From the NCBI GenBank assembly GCA_026225945.1, contig JAMJFZ010003624.1, positions 9,831,001 through 9,895,000 of the forward strand: 64,000 nucleotides of DNA, read 5' to 3'. This document shows positions 46,875-59,349 of this stretch, piece by piece. Both the position numbers and the translations under genes were made by a program. Under the pieces are notes generated by a model, which saw only the letters and a list, made by a program, of their open reading frames with translations, did not search any database and was not told the origin of the DNA. Origin of the DNA: Cricetomys ansorgei (Eukaryota > Chordata > Mammalia > Rodentia > Nesomyidae). Numbering within the stretch: position 1 is the first letter of the stretch; every line of letters begins with the position of its first letter.

Positions 46875-47075
46875 TTGGTAGAGGGCTTCCCTAGCGTGCA
46901 AGCAAAAAAGTCCTGGATTCAATCGCACCGCCACATAAACTGGATTTGGTGGCATACTACTAGACTCCAAGCACTCAGTAGGTAGAGGCAGGAGGACTGA
47001 AGTTCAAGGTCACCCCCACCTACATGAGTCTGAAGCCAACCTGGATTACATGAACCTCTGTCTCAAAAACAAACA
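46875..47075 (+). repeat. RSINE1/B4-type composite SINE
   Basis: ttggtagagggcttccctag head, ctggatttggtggcatacta, tagaggcaggaggactgaag, tgtctcaaaaac end. Confidence 0.62.
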
Positions 47076-47171
47076 ACGATAATATTCTAACCTAACCAGA
47101 GAAAACTCACCAATTTATACACATTGAAAACCAAAGCTTTTTAAAACAACATACATCTTCAAAACTAAACT

Positions 47172-47222
47172 AGAAATTATCTGGGTATTGTGGTACATGC
47201 ATTTAATCCCAGTTTAGCAGTA
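47172..47222 (+). repeat. B1 fragment
   Basis: tctgggtattgtggtacatg catttaatcccag. Confidence 0.5.
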
Positions 47223-47479
47223 AGCTACAATCTTTTACCCTCAATTTAGGGAGAGAGAAAGGAAGGATAGAAAGAAATTTTCACTCTTGCAAGCGGCCTT
47301 GATACACAATGACAGAAAGGTAGAAATCTTCACAACCTCCTTTGGGCTGTCCTAAGCTAGAAGATGACTAGCTGACAGTGAGTCAGACTAGTTTTAGCTC
47401 ACCATCTGTAAACCCAATCCCTCAATTTATGTTCTTTTAGAAATTATCACACTAACTAACGACAGTAACCAAACCAACA

Positions 47480-47740
47480 AACCACCAACCAGCGCGCACT
47501 CCTACTTTTTATACCCTAAGCCAATAGTTCCCATCAACCCATGTGGCACACAATCCCAAAGACAAGCTCCAGGTGCCAGAGCGACTGCACCCAACCAAAT
47601 GATAGCCACCTGCATCACGCATTCCAAACCCAACTCGTAAACAACTGTACCACAGCTGGGGTGGGAACGCAAACCTAATCCAAACACCATTTTTTGTATT
47701 TACAGAAACCAAAATAACAAATCCTTCTTCCAAGTGTTCC
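47480..47740 (-). other. Possible LTR fragment with TATA motif (antisense)
   Basis: On the minus strand, about 150 bp of GC-richer sequence leads into cttagggtataaaaagtagg, a TATA-like box at about 47506-47519. I do not recognise the family and saw no LTR ends. Confidence 0.2.
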
Positions 47741-47765
47741 TCTCATCCCAGTTCTGAGACACATA

Positions 47766-47822
47766 CGAAGACTGAGAGTTCCAGGCCAGCCTGGGGCTAC
47801 AGAGGGAGACTGTCTATGGCTC
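47766..47822 (+). repeat. B1 3' fragment
   Basis: gagttccaggccagcctggg gctacagagggagactgtct. Confidence 0.6.
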
Positions 47823-48721
47823 AATTCATTAATTAATTGATTAATTCTAAACTAGAGCTTATCACCTTCACGTAAACCAACTTCTGTCTCTTAGTGATTA
47901 CAGGGGACTACAGTGAGACACACTTTCAGAGCGAGGGCAGAATGCGCTGTGCCTTTACTGAGCTCCAGAGCCAGGTGATTCCATTACGTGCACTGGAAAC
48001 CCAAGGAACGCTACGCAAATATTCAAGTGTGGAGCACGCAATTACCATAGTCCAGTGACTACGGCTGTGCTGTAAGCACTAACTTAAAACCTTAAATCAA
48101 AATTAATCAAATATGTTTAAACTCTACCTAAAAATAATATAAAAGTAAAATTGTAAAAATGCCCTTTTAAACTTTCACTACCAAACACAGAACTACAGCT
48201 AACAAATAAAATCCTAAAATGCTCATAAATGCTGCTTTAATAAGCAATTACTTGTTCTGTTTCTTCTTTGTTATTAGTTAATATTTTTATTAGCATTTTG
48301 ATTACATTATGTTAATGGAGAACATATTTTTAATACAATTTTTACTCAAAAAATGTTTAGGATTGTGGTAGTAATTTTAGTCAAAAGATTTCAAGGGAGT
48401 AATTTTCTTTCATTACTGTTTTTCCACACAAGAGTCAAAGATTATATATAGATATCTAAATTTTTTCTAGAAATTTATACTTATTATATTAACTACTACA
48501 GTTTCCTAAAATAAAAGGGAATACTTGGAATAACATTTACATGTGGCCCAGAGAAGCGAAAAGGTTAAGTATCTCTGCTTTAAAGTTTTAATGAGGGACA
48601 ACAAGATAAAGAAGAAACACATGTTGCCTGTAGATAAAACAGCTCACACCATTTATTAAAGATGTATTCACCTAAAAAATTCTATTATATCTTTTTACAA
48701 AGTCTCAGTTTGGTTTTTTTC

Positions 48722-48835
48722 TTCTTCTGGAGACAGAGACTTGCGATGTATCTCAGTCTTAAGGAAACCTGGCAGTCCTGCCTCAGGCTCCTGAGAGCTG
48801 AGAGTTCTGACGGGCGCCACCATGCTTAGTTTCAG
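48722..48835 (-). repeat. B1-like fragment (antisense), degraded
   Basis: tctggagacagagacttgcg, gtcctgcctcaggctcctga, gggcgccaccatgc. Confidence 0.45.
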
Positions 48836-50536
48836 GACGCTTGCATCTGCTGCATGTGCTTGTACTGCCTGCTCTCGGCTGCAACCAAATGGTGGGAGAG
48901 GGGACCAGAGAAGTGAAAAGGTCGACGTCATGAAGCTGGTCATGTGAACGCCGTGAGGGTCCCGCAGAGGGCAGGAACCAATCACCGATAATAGGTTTAA
49001 GTTTGTGTTGACTGTGGGTGTTTTTTGCTATTTTTAACTCATAAGAAGAGACAGTGGCCCAAACAAAATGTATGCCAGATACACATGGCCAGCATGGGTG
49101 TACAGGACGCGCTTGTCCAATGTGAGAGCTGGCACATCGTCAACTTCCCAATGTTACTATTCCCTGTAAAGCCTGACAGGAGGAGGTGTGTGTTATAAAA
49201 GTCTTACAGCGGGTATGTTCATTTAGTGAAGCTCACACAAGTGCTCACTCTTTGATGAAAACTCAACACCTCAATGCCCACCCATGACCCAGGAAACAGA
49301 GACCCTGTCTCCAGAACTGTAGAGAATGTGTTCTTCTTGTGTAGGGTGCATCTGCAACAGCAGCGTGTGCTGAACAGACCATAATATAAATATGGTTCAT
49401 ATGTCAAAGGAATTAAGGGGTAAAAAAAATTTTATGGAGACATTTAATTTTTATGTCATTTTTATATAAAGGGCTATAATTTTGGCAATCAATTACAGAG
49501 CTAATTAAATTTGTCATTTTTTTAAAAAAAAACAACTCGACTGACTTTACTTTATGACACTGTTGACCCATCAAATGGGGAAGATTTGTGCTATCTTAAA
49601 GATAATAAATAACGTACTTAACCGAGTAAGCGGAGGTTCAAAGTTCATACCTTTGACACCACTGAATAGTTGGAAGATAGTCATTCTTTGTTAAAAGTTA
49701 CGTGAGTGGTAGAATGAATCTTACTTTTCCCATATCCAGGAACAGAAAAGCTACTTCAACAAGCAAGGGAAACAAGCTATATTAAGAAAGATACGTGGTT
49801 CGTCTGCCTAAGAGTGAAAACAAATGAATTTGAAAGACCTTGAAATGAACTTTATAGAAAAAAATTGCCAAATGTTCTACTTAGGATATTAGCATTTTCA
49901 TAAACATAAAAGATAAACCAATTCTAACACACCTCCACTCATACTGAAAGGCACTATCTTATAAATATTCTATTTTTAGTAGAACTGCTTAATTTTCAGA
50001 GCTTCCTTCCAAATGGAATACATGTGTGATCTGCAGAATGGTATCAGGCAGCTCCCATGTTCTCGCCTGTTAACTCTGTGCTTCCACACGCATAGGACAG
50101 CTGCAGTGGAAGCCTTCAATATTATCCCACCGTGACACCCTCGTCAGAGTGCAATGTGCATAGTCTTGTAGTTGTCTTGGTATTTTAGTTTCTCCGCACG
50201 TAGATAAAAGGTGCAACAAAGAAAAAGAAACTAAAGCACGGTTTCACTGCCAATGGGCAGGGAGAAACATCTTTTAGAAGTGCTTGCAAAAAAAACATTC
50301 AACATTCGATTATCGGGCAAATGCCTGGTGCTCCACCCTGAGGACCTGAGCCTGGCTCCCCACAGCCCACACTGAGGTTGGATGTGGCAATGCACACCTG
50401 AGACACCGGTTCTGGAGGAGAAGACAACAGGGTCTCCGGGGCTGACTGGCCCACTTGCCTAGCCACAACAGCACACCTCCTGGTTGGTCGGTGAAAGAGG
50501 CCACCTTTTCAAAAGCTCCAAAAGGCTCCGGTGGGG

Positions 50537-50722
50537 CGGGGGGGTTAGGGACACTCGCTGCTCTTGTAGAGGAGCCAGGCTTGCTTCTCAGCACCCAGAC
50601 GGCAGCTCACAACTATCTGTAGCTCTAGTTACAAGAGATCCAAGGCCCTCTCCTGGTCTGAAGGCATCACACAGGCATGTTACACACAGACACACAAGTG
50701 AAGCCTATCTTATAGGCTTGAG
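50537..50722 (+). repeat. B3 SINE
   Basis: cagcacccagacggcagctc, atctgtagctctagttacaa and a CACA-rich tail. An older SINE-like fragment lies upstream at about 50310-50460. Confidence 0.7.
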
Positions 50723-50888
50723 TTAAAAAATTTTTATAAGTGAAAAGGTAACTGAAAAAAAAAGCAAGCATTCTATCAAACTCTTGCCTGCACATGCACC
50801 CCATGGGTGTGCACACTTGTACACACACGTGTACACAGGCAAAAAAAATTCAGAAGATTCAAGTAATAAACACGCTTCAAATAAGGGA

Positions 50889-51243
50889 ATGCGGCGGTTT
50901 GAATGAAAGTGGGCATCATGGGCTCATATGCTTGAATGCTTGGTTCCTGGTTGGTGGGATCATTTCGAGAAGGATTACGAGGAGGCCTGGCCTTCTTGGA
51001 GGATGTAGGTCACCGGGGTGAGCTTTGAGGCTTCATCAGCCCACACCGTTCACAGGTGCCTCTCTCTGCCTGTGGATCAGATATAAGCTCCTATCTACTT
51101 CTCCAGCACCACGTCTGCCTGCCTGCTTCCCACCATGATGGTCATGGACTCACCCTCTGGAACTGTAAGCAAGGCCCCAATTAAATGCTTTCTTTTCTAA
51201 GTTGCTTTGGTGTTTGTTCATAGCAACAGAAGAAGTAACTAAG
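50889..51243 (+). mobile_element. LTR-like rodent interspersed repeat, copy 1
   Basis: gcggtttgaatgaaagtggg, ggaggcctggccttcttgga, agcaccacgtctgcctgcct and ccccaattaaatgctttctt (poly-A-signal-like ATTAAA), ending aagtaactaagatga. A common rodent repeat; the family label (LTR or URR1-like) is not verified. Confidence 0.7.
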
Positions 51244-51427
51244 ATGAAGGGGAAAAGCTACACAGGAGGGGAGGAAAAGGGAGGAAAGGGAAAAGGCGGG
51301 GAGGAGAAACCCTCAGACACAGAGAGACTTGTTTTAATCTTCTCATCTAGTGTGAAAAGTGGAGACCAACTTGGATTAAGGAAAGCTTTGTACTTTCTAA
51401 AAAGACATGTTTTTAAAACACACACTG

Positions 51428-51590
51428 AGGCCTGGCGGTGGTGGTGCACACCTTTATTCCCTGTACTTGGGAGGCAAAGGCAAGTGATCTCTGAGTTTGA
51501 GGCCAGCCTGGTCTACAGGGTGAGTTCCAAGACAGCTGGAATTACAACAGAGAAATCCTGTCTTGAAAACAAAAAAAAAAAAAAAGTAAA
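51428..51590 (+). repeat. B1 SINE
   Basis: ggcctggcggtggtggtgca through gttccaagacagctgg to an A run. Near full length with a tail of 15 A. Confidence 0.95.
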
Positions 51591-53827
51591 TTAAAATTAA
51601 AATAAATAAAAACCTAAGTTTTAAACAAAGCGAAAACAGTGAGATAGAATATCTTAACTTGTAGAACGTGAAGATAAATTCCCTCTTCTCAACTATTCCA
51701 AACCCAATGCTAATGAAAACAAAAAAAAAAAAAAATCAATATAGCTTCACTTTGCTCCGAAACGCTCACTTCAGAAAACACACATATCCAGTTAACTGTT
51801 TCGTGAAGGCACAAGCACAGATAACGTGCTCTGCAGGTGCACTGTGGAAGACAGTCGACGAACCCAGCGCGCTGCAGTAAGGAGATCATGGCGTGGGGAA
51901 CTGAACTTACACGGTAATGCTGTCTGCAGACCTGGTACCTGGAGCTCCAAACACAAGTGCTAACAGACTCTGAGGGCAGTCTTGGCTTTTTAGCGGGATT
52001 TTAAGATGGGAGACAGACAGATATTTCATCTGGGTTTGGTAAGAAAAATAAACACAAACTAACATCTTCTTGCCAGTTTCTAAGAACAAGAAAGAGAACC
52101 ACACACACAATAATTACATCTAAACTTTGATGACAAGAGAGTACTTCCGAAAAACATCCTGTCCAACATGTGAACCACAACACCGGGCCTCGTGCAAACC
52201 AAAGGTAGCGAGAGTGGGCTCCAAGCCTCCAAATATTAATCAAGTGTTGGCAGGAGCGCGCCTTCTAAGCACCACAACTCCGGAGGCGAAGCAGGTATTT
52301 AGCTCCTTTCACAGATGGGAGAACAAAGATGCACAGGGCCTGAGTATCCACAGCCTCACAGGTTAAAAGACTGAACTCAGGAACTCTTTGCCCGTCATCT
52401 CTCCCTTTACTACCTCAGCGCCTGCTGACCTCAATGAAAGACACTAAACCTACTCGCCCAGCCGTCTGGCTTCCACAACGACCTACAAGGTTGTGGTCAC
52501 GTCTTTAAGTCTTACACCCAAATCACAAAACCACACACCGCGTGCTGTTAGTTTAGTCTGCACCTGAACGCCGAAACGTGACTCCTGCGCGGGAGCACCC
52601 CGGACCTTGCAACCTGAGAGCCTGCAGGCTACTCTCAAGTCACCTTAGAGTGGGAGCCATTTGGGTCCTGGACAGGCCGTCTTCCTGGTCTCTCTGGCAG
52701 TCTCTCTGGCACAGCTGTTTGTACCGACACTAATTAGTCTGGAAGTACTGACTGCCTCCAAAAGGCTACTTCCAAATGCTACTACACACAGGGTTCAAGT
52801 TTCGGTGCGATCTGGGAAGGCACAAAGAATCAAGCACATTCCTTAGCAACTCACATGGACGGCAGAGCTCTCTGACATCAGGTTAGACACCTCTGACAAG
52901 AGCAGAAAGGGCAAGCAATTAGCGGGACCCTAAGTACTCAGACAAGCCACCTACTTGTTCACTATAGAAGACGCACAGGCAAGGACAAGTTCATAGGAAC
53001 ACTTTTTTTTTTCTTTCTGAAAGAAAGGTGAAACTCCACCCCCCCAGAGTTCAGTATGCGAAACAGTATACACACTGGTGTGAGCCCCCCCATGAGACAA
53101 CTGCTATGCTGTTCACTTTGCATGGTTTATACCACAGCCCAGTAACCACTCTACCACACAGGTGGAAGTGTGGGTTTGAGGACCATTGAGCACCGAATCT
53201 CCCCAATACATCACAATTACGGAAACACCTGTGCACCGTAACTTTGTGTTGCGCCACTATGAAAATGCAGTGTTCAATTGCCCTCAGCACTTCTCATTTA
53301 TATGCTCCCAACACTCGGCTATATGTTCAACTCTAGTGTGTAAGAAACACCCTTTCAGCATGCGTCCACTTCCAAACTCTGTTTGTAAGAAATGCAGGTG
53401 GAAGACCTGCACGACACATTTATCCAGTTTCCCTGAAACAAAATATGCCCGTGGCCATGCTGATTAGAGCAAAGGCCCCAAGGCCTGGGAAGGAAGGGCA
53501 GTGATTGTCGGAGATCCACTTATGGAAGTAAACAAGCTACACTTGGCTGAAGTGAGTGCAGTAGGGCATTTCTCACTCAATCACAAAGCGGGAAACCCCT
53601 GAGCTGAGTAGAAGCAAGGACGCTCACATACTCGCCTCTCCTCATCTTAATCCTGGGACAGAGATCACAGTAGCGACGGGGAGGCAAATGTGCATGGAAT
53701 TGAAACTGGTAAAATTAATTCTTCTTTAGGGCATTAAAAACAACAGATTAAAGCAAAGCTTTTGTAATACATTTAGAAATTCTAGAACAAGAGAGAGATA
53801 AATCAACAAAGCCCTTCTCTCTCTGTC

Positions 53828-53982
53828 TTTTTTTTTTTTTTTTTTTTTTTGGTTTGCTCTCTTGTAACTCTGGCTGTCCTGGAACTCACTCTGTAAAACA
53901 GGCTGGCCTCGAACTCACAGAGGTCTGCCTGTCTCTGCCTTCCAAGTGCTGGGATTAAAGGCCAGCGCCACTGCCTGGTTTT
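53828..53982 (-). repeat. B1 SINE (antisense), first of a tandem pair
   Basis: Poly-T of about 22, then ctcttgtaactctggctgtc through gtgctgggattaaaggccag. Confidence 0.92.
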
Positions 53983-53999
53983 GTTTTTCTTTTGTTTTT

Positions 54000-54136
54000 T
54001 CCCTTTAAAACAGAATCTCATCATGCAGCCCTAGAAGGCCTGTAGAGCAGGCTAGTTTTAAACTCACAGAGATCCCTCTGCTTGCCCCTGCCTTCCAACT
54101 GCTGGGATTAAAGGCAAAGCTACCATGCCTGGCTGT
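54000..54136 (-). repeat. B1 SINE (antisense), second of a tandem pair
   Basis: aaaacagaatctcatcatgc, then tttaaactcacagagatccc and ctgctgggattaaaggcaaa. It is more diverged than its neighbour. Confidence 0.87.
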
Positions 54137-55937
54137 AATGCTTCTTTTTCTTAAGAACAGCCTTATAGAACTGTCAGATACTAAATAAAAGATGTTTAAA
54201 GACAGGTGCATATTACTGGGATAAAATATAAAAACATTTTTTAAAAAAGGAATCTCATGAGGTTAAAACATTCAATCAAGAACAACGAGAAATTTTAAGT
54301 TTAGCGCTCCATAACCAAGAGCCCTCGCCTCCCTATCAGCCCCAGGTCACAGTTCCACAGTACACTGTGCAATAAAGCCTTTGTTGATAGTCGTCTGTTG
54401 ACATAAACTTATTTCATTTGCACTGTGAAGACCAGATTCTACGATAAGTGTCTCGGTATCATTTTTAAAGATTCTACAGAACAGCAAAAATCTAGTGATA
54501 GTCCACTGGTAAGACACATTACAATTTTTTAAATTAACTTGCTGAAAAGAACCACACACACACAACACATATGCACGCACATATTTATGTTTACATTTAC
54601 AGTATGAGTTTTGATGAGTTAATTTTCTAACAACCTCTGAAAAAACACACCTACAAAATAAAAACACTTTAAGTAGAACTCCAACCTTAGAAAGTCTTAT
54701 GCCTACCTAAGGTTCTGAATTCAAGTACAGAAACACAGAGAAAGACAAAAGTACATTAATCACTCCAAGTGTCCAAATGGGTAAGTGTTTACATGGGTAA
54801 ACGTGATGAGAACTTCACCACTTAGATTCGTATTCAAAACGGTTACGGTGAATATTCAAGTTTGAAATTATTGAAGTAAACGGTTTTTATAATTGCTACA
54901 AGTGTCCCATCTCCTGGCGATTTTAACATAACTGGATCTACAAATGAAAAGTGTTCTCGCCTAGAACAAACAGCTACATTCACTGTCAGCTGACAGCTAG
55001 CTCCAGAACAGGGCTCCACTTTCTTGTTTTTTGTTTTGTTTCATTTTATTTTAAGTAACTCTTAGAAGAAGAAAGATTTGTATGATCTTATGAGAAACTG
55101 GAGTATTAAATCACACTTAAAAGATTCACTTCGTTTTACATTTATTTTCAAAATAAATGTATTTATTTTCAAATCCTAAAAGCAACTTTATGTTAGAGAT
55201 TTTACATGCTTTCCCATAACAGGCTCCAATGATAAAGAAAATACTTAAATAATTTCATATCCTTGAAAATTATACCAACTTGACCTAGAATGGAAAACCA
55301 GCAGACACAGACTGCAAACAGTAAGGTGAATTTAAGAAAATAAAAATGCAAATACACATTTTAGTAGTGTCTTGAATTTATTAACCTAAAAGGTTTAATT
55401 TCCATTTTCCTGCATCAGCTTTATTTATAAAATGTTGTGCCCTATAAATATGCTGTTATTTTCTATAGTCAAGCACCCTCTTAACAAATCTTCTCATTAA
55501 TATGTAAATGTAAAGTCAATCGGTCTTCTTTCTGACAGCCCCATGAATTCCTAGCACACTGTATAATCGGCTCTGACTTGGCATCCACTATTTATCATCA
55601 AAGATGTCAGTTAGAGAAATTATGGAAAATGCACTGCAATTGATATGACTGCAATCCACTGTGTCAACACTTAATTGTTCCTCACACCGTACATTTACAT
55701 ATAAACAGCCTAAATACTGATCTATAATGATGCAAATAAAGTAAATTAAAAATCTCTTCTGGCCCTGAAGAAGCTTATTTGTACATGATGTGTTCATTTG
55801 AGAACTGACTGACAAAAGTATGCCCATCAGCCCATCTCAGAAACTATTTCTAATAATTTTCAATTCCTAAAAGCTAACATTTTACTACCCTTCAGGAATA
55901 TTAACATGACTGTTCTTAGGAACCCAAAGAAAAACTT

Positions 55938-56142
55938 TGGAGGCAGCCCGGTGGGTGCGAGCACTTGCTGTGCAAACATGACTGAGTTTGACTCCTCAGC
56001 ACCCCTCAGCACCCTGTGAGGAGGACCACTGGTGCCCGCTGGCTGCCAGCCCAGCTCCAGGTTCAGGGAGAGGTCCTATCTCAGTGAAACAAGGAGGTGG
56101 ACAGAACAGGAGCCTGAGGTGTTTTTCCAGCTTACATGTGCG

Positions 56143-56147
<5 letters not shown>
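55938..56147 (+). repeat. Composite SINE
   Basis: cggtgggtgcgagcacttgc, catgactgagtttgactcct, ctatctcagtgaaacaagga. Confidence 0.65.
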
Positions 56148-56185
<38 letters not shown>

Positions 56186-56234
56186 GCACACACGCACGCA
56201 CACGCACACGCACACGCACACGCACACGCACACA
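56134..56234 (+). repeat. Alternating CA/CG purine-pyrimidine tract
   Basis: atgtgcgcgcgcacataca, then CA repeats, then CGCACG and CACACG units. About 100 bp of strict pyrimidine-purine alternation with CpG steps. Confidence 0.93.
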
Positions 56235-56488
56235 GATTCAAAGGAAAACAGGATGTTTCTCTTTGGAATGCATATTTCATTATAAATATCATCTAACTGA
56301 GCAACAGTTTTTTAGGAAACCAATAAGCAAACACAAACCATATTAAAGTCACTAGATAATGTAATATAAAGGAAGGAATGATGGGTATCACGAAGCTGTT
56401 TCTAGGTCTACCTTTTCTAAACATTATCGGCTTGTGTGAATCGGTATCTTTATATACAGATGGATACGAAAATTCTGCCTGCCCAATA

Positions 56489-56815
56489 TGGTGCTTTGAA
56501 TGAGAATGGCCCCCAAAAGCTCGTGTGTTTGAATGCTTGATCCCCAATTGTTGAAATGTTTGGGGGAGGAGGTGGGGCCTTGGTGGAGGCCTGTCACTGG
56601 GGATGAGCTTTGAGCTTACAAAAAGCTCACACCATTCCATTAGCTCTCTCTGCCTCATGCTTATGTCTCAAGATGTAGGCTCTCAGCTACTCCCCAGCGC
56701 CATGCCTGCTGCCACGCCCCTGCTATGCGGCAGTCAACGCTCACCCTCTGAAACTACGAGCCCACATAAACTCTTTCTTCTATAAGTTGTCTTGGTCAGG
56801 TCTGTCACAGCAGCA
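56489..56815 (+). mobile_element. LTR-like rodent interspersed repeat, copy 2
   Basis: ggtgctttgaatgagaatgg, gtttgaatgcttgatcccca, cagcgccatgcctgctgcca, aagttgtcttggtcaggtct. Same family and orientation as 50889-51243. Confidence 0.7.
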
Positions 56816-56839
56816 GACCACACCCCGGCACCAACTTCT

Positions 56840-56893
56840 CAGTTACCTTTCTCTTGCTGTGGTAAGAGACCATGACCACGGCAACCTATTCAC
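56840..56893 (-). mobile_element. Inverted fragment of the same repeat family
   Basis: cagttacctttctcttgctg tggtaagagaccatgaccac is the reverse of the 3' end of this family, placed tail-to-tail with copy 2. Confidence 0.6.
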
Positions 56894-57274
56894 ACCACAC
56901 AAGGAAGTACAGCAAAATGATAAATTACAGTATAATTGTTCACATTTTCTCTTAATACAAGTGAGGGAGAACAAAATCACTGAATTTGGTGTGATATAAA
57001 AATTTCTATTTTAAATAACTTCTAAGTTGGTATGTTAATTTGGTAGCACTGTTTTTCTAAACTGGCACCTTCTTACTTCAGGGTAAACGCTCTTGGTTTT
57101 TGGTACAGTGGTATCTGTGCAGCATTCACAGGAGTGATTTCTGCCTGTGGAGGAAAGTGAATGAGGCGCTCAAACAAAGCATTCTTTCTCCACTGACACC
57201 AGGAAGGCCAATCTCCTCAGCCCTCATTCAAAATACGTCATCACGTCATCCTTCTCGGTGATGACTTTAGTTAG

Positions 57275-57366
57275 AGCTGGAATTCCAGGGAGTTGTAAGC
57301 CACCAAATGTGCGAGGAATAGTCCTCAAGAGCAGTGCACTTAACCACTGGGCCGTCTCTCCAGCTA
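57275..57366 (-). repeat. B3 SINE head fragment (antisense)
   Basis: ttgtaagccaccaaatgtgc, then acttaaccactgggccgtct ctccagct. Confidence 0.6.
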
Positions 57367-57867
57367 ATTCTGAGACCACAGCAAGGACTGCCTATACCTT
57401 TCGTTTCCAAGGGTTCTTTACGGAACATTAAGAAAACATACAGAGACATGATCCTAATATCCTGAGTACACTGAGCTAAACGAGATGCTCAAATAGAACT
57501 GAAACAATCACAGTCATTTTTCCATGGATTGAGGTCAACTGACAGCATGTTACATAAATAAAGTGAAATGTTTATCCAAAGTAAAATTATAACTCTAGCA
57601 TAACTGAAATTAAATGGCTACTAACAATTGCCTCTCAAGGGTCAACCAAGAGGTTATATGAAAAAACAAAAAGTTATTTTTTATTTTATACTATATTATA
57701 AGTACTTCTATAACTTAAAAGGTAAATGATTTAAATGAATGAAAATTTACAAGTCTATCTAAATGATTTCATTTTCTTCTTCCCTTTAAGCCAATGCAAT
57801 CATACGCAAGCTGCACTGAGAAGTCCAAACACCTGTCCTGTCAAACCCTCAGCTCCATCACCCTGGC

Positions 57868-57917
57868 TCCCCGCCCACCCCCGCTCTACCCTGCCTGCAC
57901 CCCACCCACCCATACCC
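57868..57917 (-). promoter_or_regulatory. C-rich block, G4 pattern on gene strand
   Basis: Eight C-runs of three or more on the plus strand, so the gene-sense (minus) strand and its nascent RNA carry the G runs. This is a pattern only; function is unknown. Confidence 0.4.
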
Positions 57918-58846
57918 GTCCACCGGCACCCCTGCCCTGGTGGTGCTGCAGCATGCTGAAGCAGGGCTGCGCATCTGAAAAGCACTGCGTCTGTCAGAAG
58001 CTAGCGGGTCTACAGGAACGACATGGTCGGATGGCTGACTGACAAACAACACAGTCCAACAGTCCAATTCTAGCACGCCGGGGCAGTGGCCAGGTCTCCT
58101 TCTCACAGTGAAACTAGTGTTCACGGAATTAACGTGCAAAAACACGAGAAAGAATGTAGACCCCCTCCTCCAAGTATGCATCAAAAGCATAAATATATTC
58201 GTAAGTGAAGAATTTAACTTATCGTTGCTTTTGCATATGGTTTTACTAGTTTGAACTAAAATGAGATGAAACGAACCTCAAAGAATGAAAAAATGAACTA
58301 CAAAACTTTAGTTTTAATGCTTGGTATATATTTTTAGAAGATACAAGTATACTAAGCTCTGATTCCTATCTACTAACAAGGCAACAGATCACTTGCATGC
58401 AGGTGCTGGGATGATTTGAGAATAATATAAAAACGAAGTAAAAATTTCACGTGATAACAGTGGTTAGAAACCCACCATGAACTATGTATGCACTTACACA
58501 TGGGGAGGGAAGAATGCAATCAGCTGCCCTGGCTGGAGCTGGCTGGAGCCCAACGAGAAACGCGCTTGCTAAAGTTGGCACCCAATGGCCATGGGATTTT
58601 CATCATGGACACACTGCTTCATTGACTAAAACAGACTTCAAACTGAACGCTGGTCAATAATAAATTAAATTAATTTTGTAAAGTAGAAGTGTATACTAAT
58701 AGAAAAAGTTATTCGGTTTGAGTCATATGCAGCGTAAGATTGATTTTACATATTGTAGAAAAATACAACCACTTTTACTACAATGAAGTTAAAAAGCTCC
58801 ACAAGGAGACCTTGTCTCAAAAACATTTTAAAATTAAAGCATGTAA

Positions 58847-58935
58847 TGGGCTGGGAGGATGTTCAAAAGTCAGCAGTAGGTGAGCCCTCCACATATGCAA
58901 GCCCTAGGGTCAATACACAACACTCCAAACAGTAA
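58847..58935 (+). repeat. tRNA-derived SINE fragment
   Basis: atgggctgggaggatgttca head, caagccctagggtcaataca. Confidence 0.45.
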
Positions 58936-59349
58936 ACAGAAAGAAGAAAGCAAACTGAGGCATAGTGCTGAAGGAGATGACACATAAAAACGTCCTAATT
59001 CTTTTTAACACTAAAGAAGTCACTGCAGAAGAAGATTTATGTTATGTTACTTAAAATACGTATTACTATAAGAGGATTCCCATTTTATTACCATAAAAAC
59101 CAGGGTTTGATAACACCACGTCGACCCTGTGAGCTAACAGGCACCTCTTTCCAGGCACCATACGGAAGACGACAGGGGACATCTTGAAATGGGAGTTAGT
59201 CAGCATCAAGACAATTGACAATCAGCAAGATGAGTTCTCACGAGAACACAGATTTCTGCTATTGCACTCCTCTTCATCTGTTGCACACTTCAAGAAGTTA
59301 GTCTACTCCCGTAACACACTGCGTAAGCAGGAGAGCAGTCAGCACTCAC

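Larger units (their letters stand above)
43913..59349 (-). other. Ap3b1 intron, 15.4 kb
   Basis: The largest intron of the window. The donor is gtgagt and the acceptor tctccacag. It holds most of the mobile and tandem repeats: B1, B3 and composite SINEs, two LTR-like repeats (50.9 and 56.5 kb), a polypurine tract (44.2 kb), a 19-bp minisatellite (44.9 kb), a CA-rich minisatellite (46.7 kb), a CA/CG tract (56.1 kb) and a G4-prone block (57.9 kb). The stretches 47.8-50.3, 51.6-53.8 and 54.2-55.9 kb contain little that I recognise. No coding exon is seen inside it. Confidence 0.9.

Noticed and set aside
56032..56346. Thr/His- and Arg/Thr-rich open frames
   Set aside because: Translations of the CA/CG repeat.
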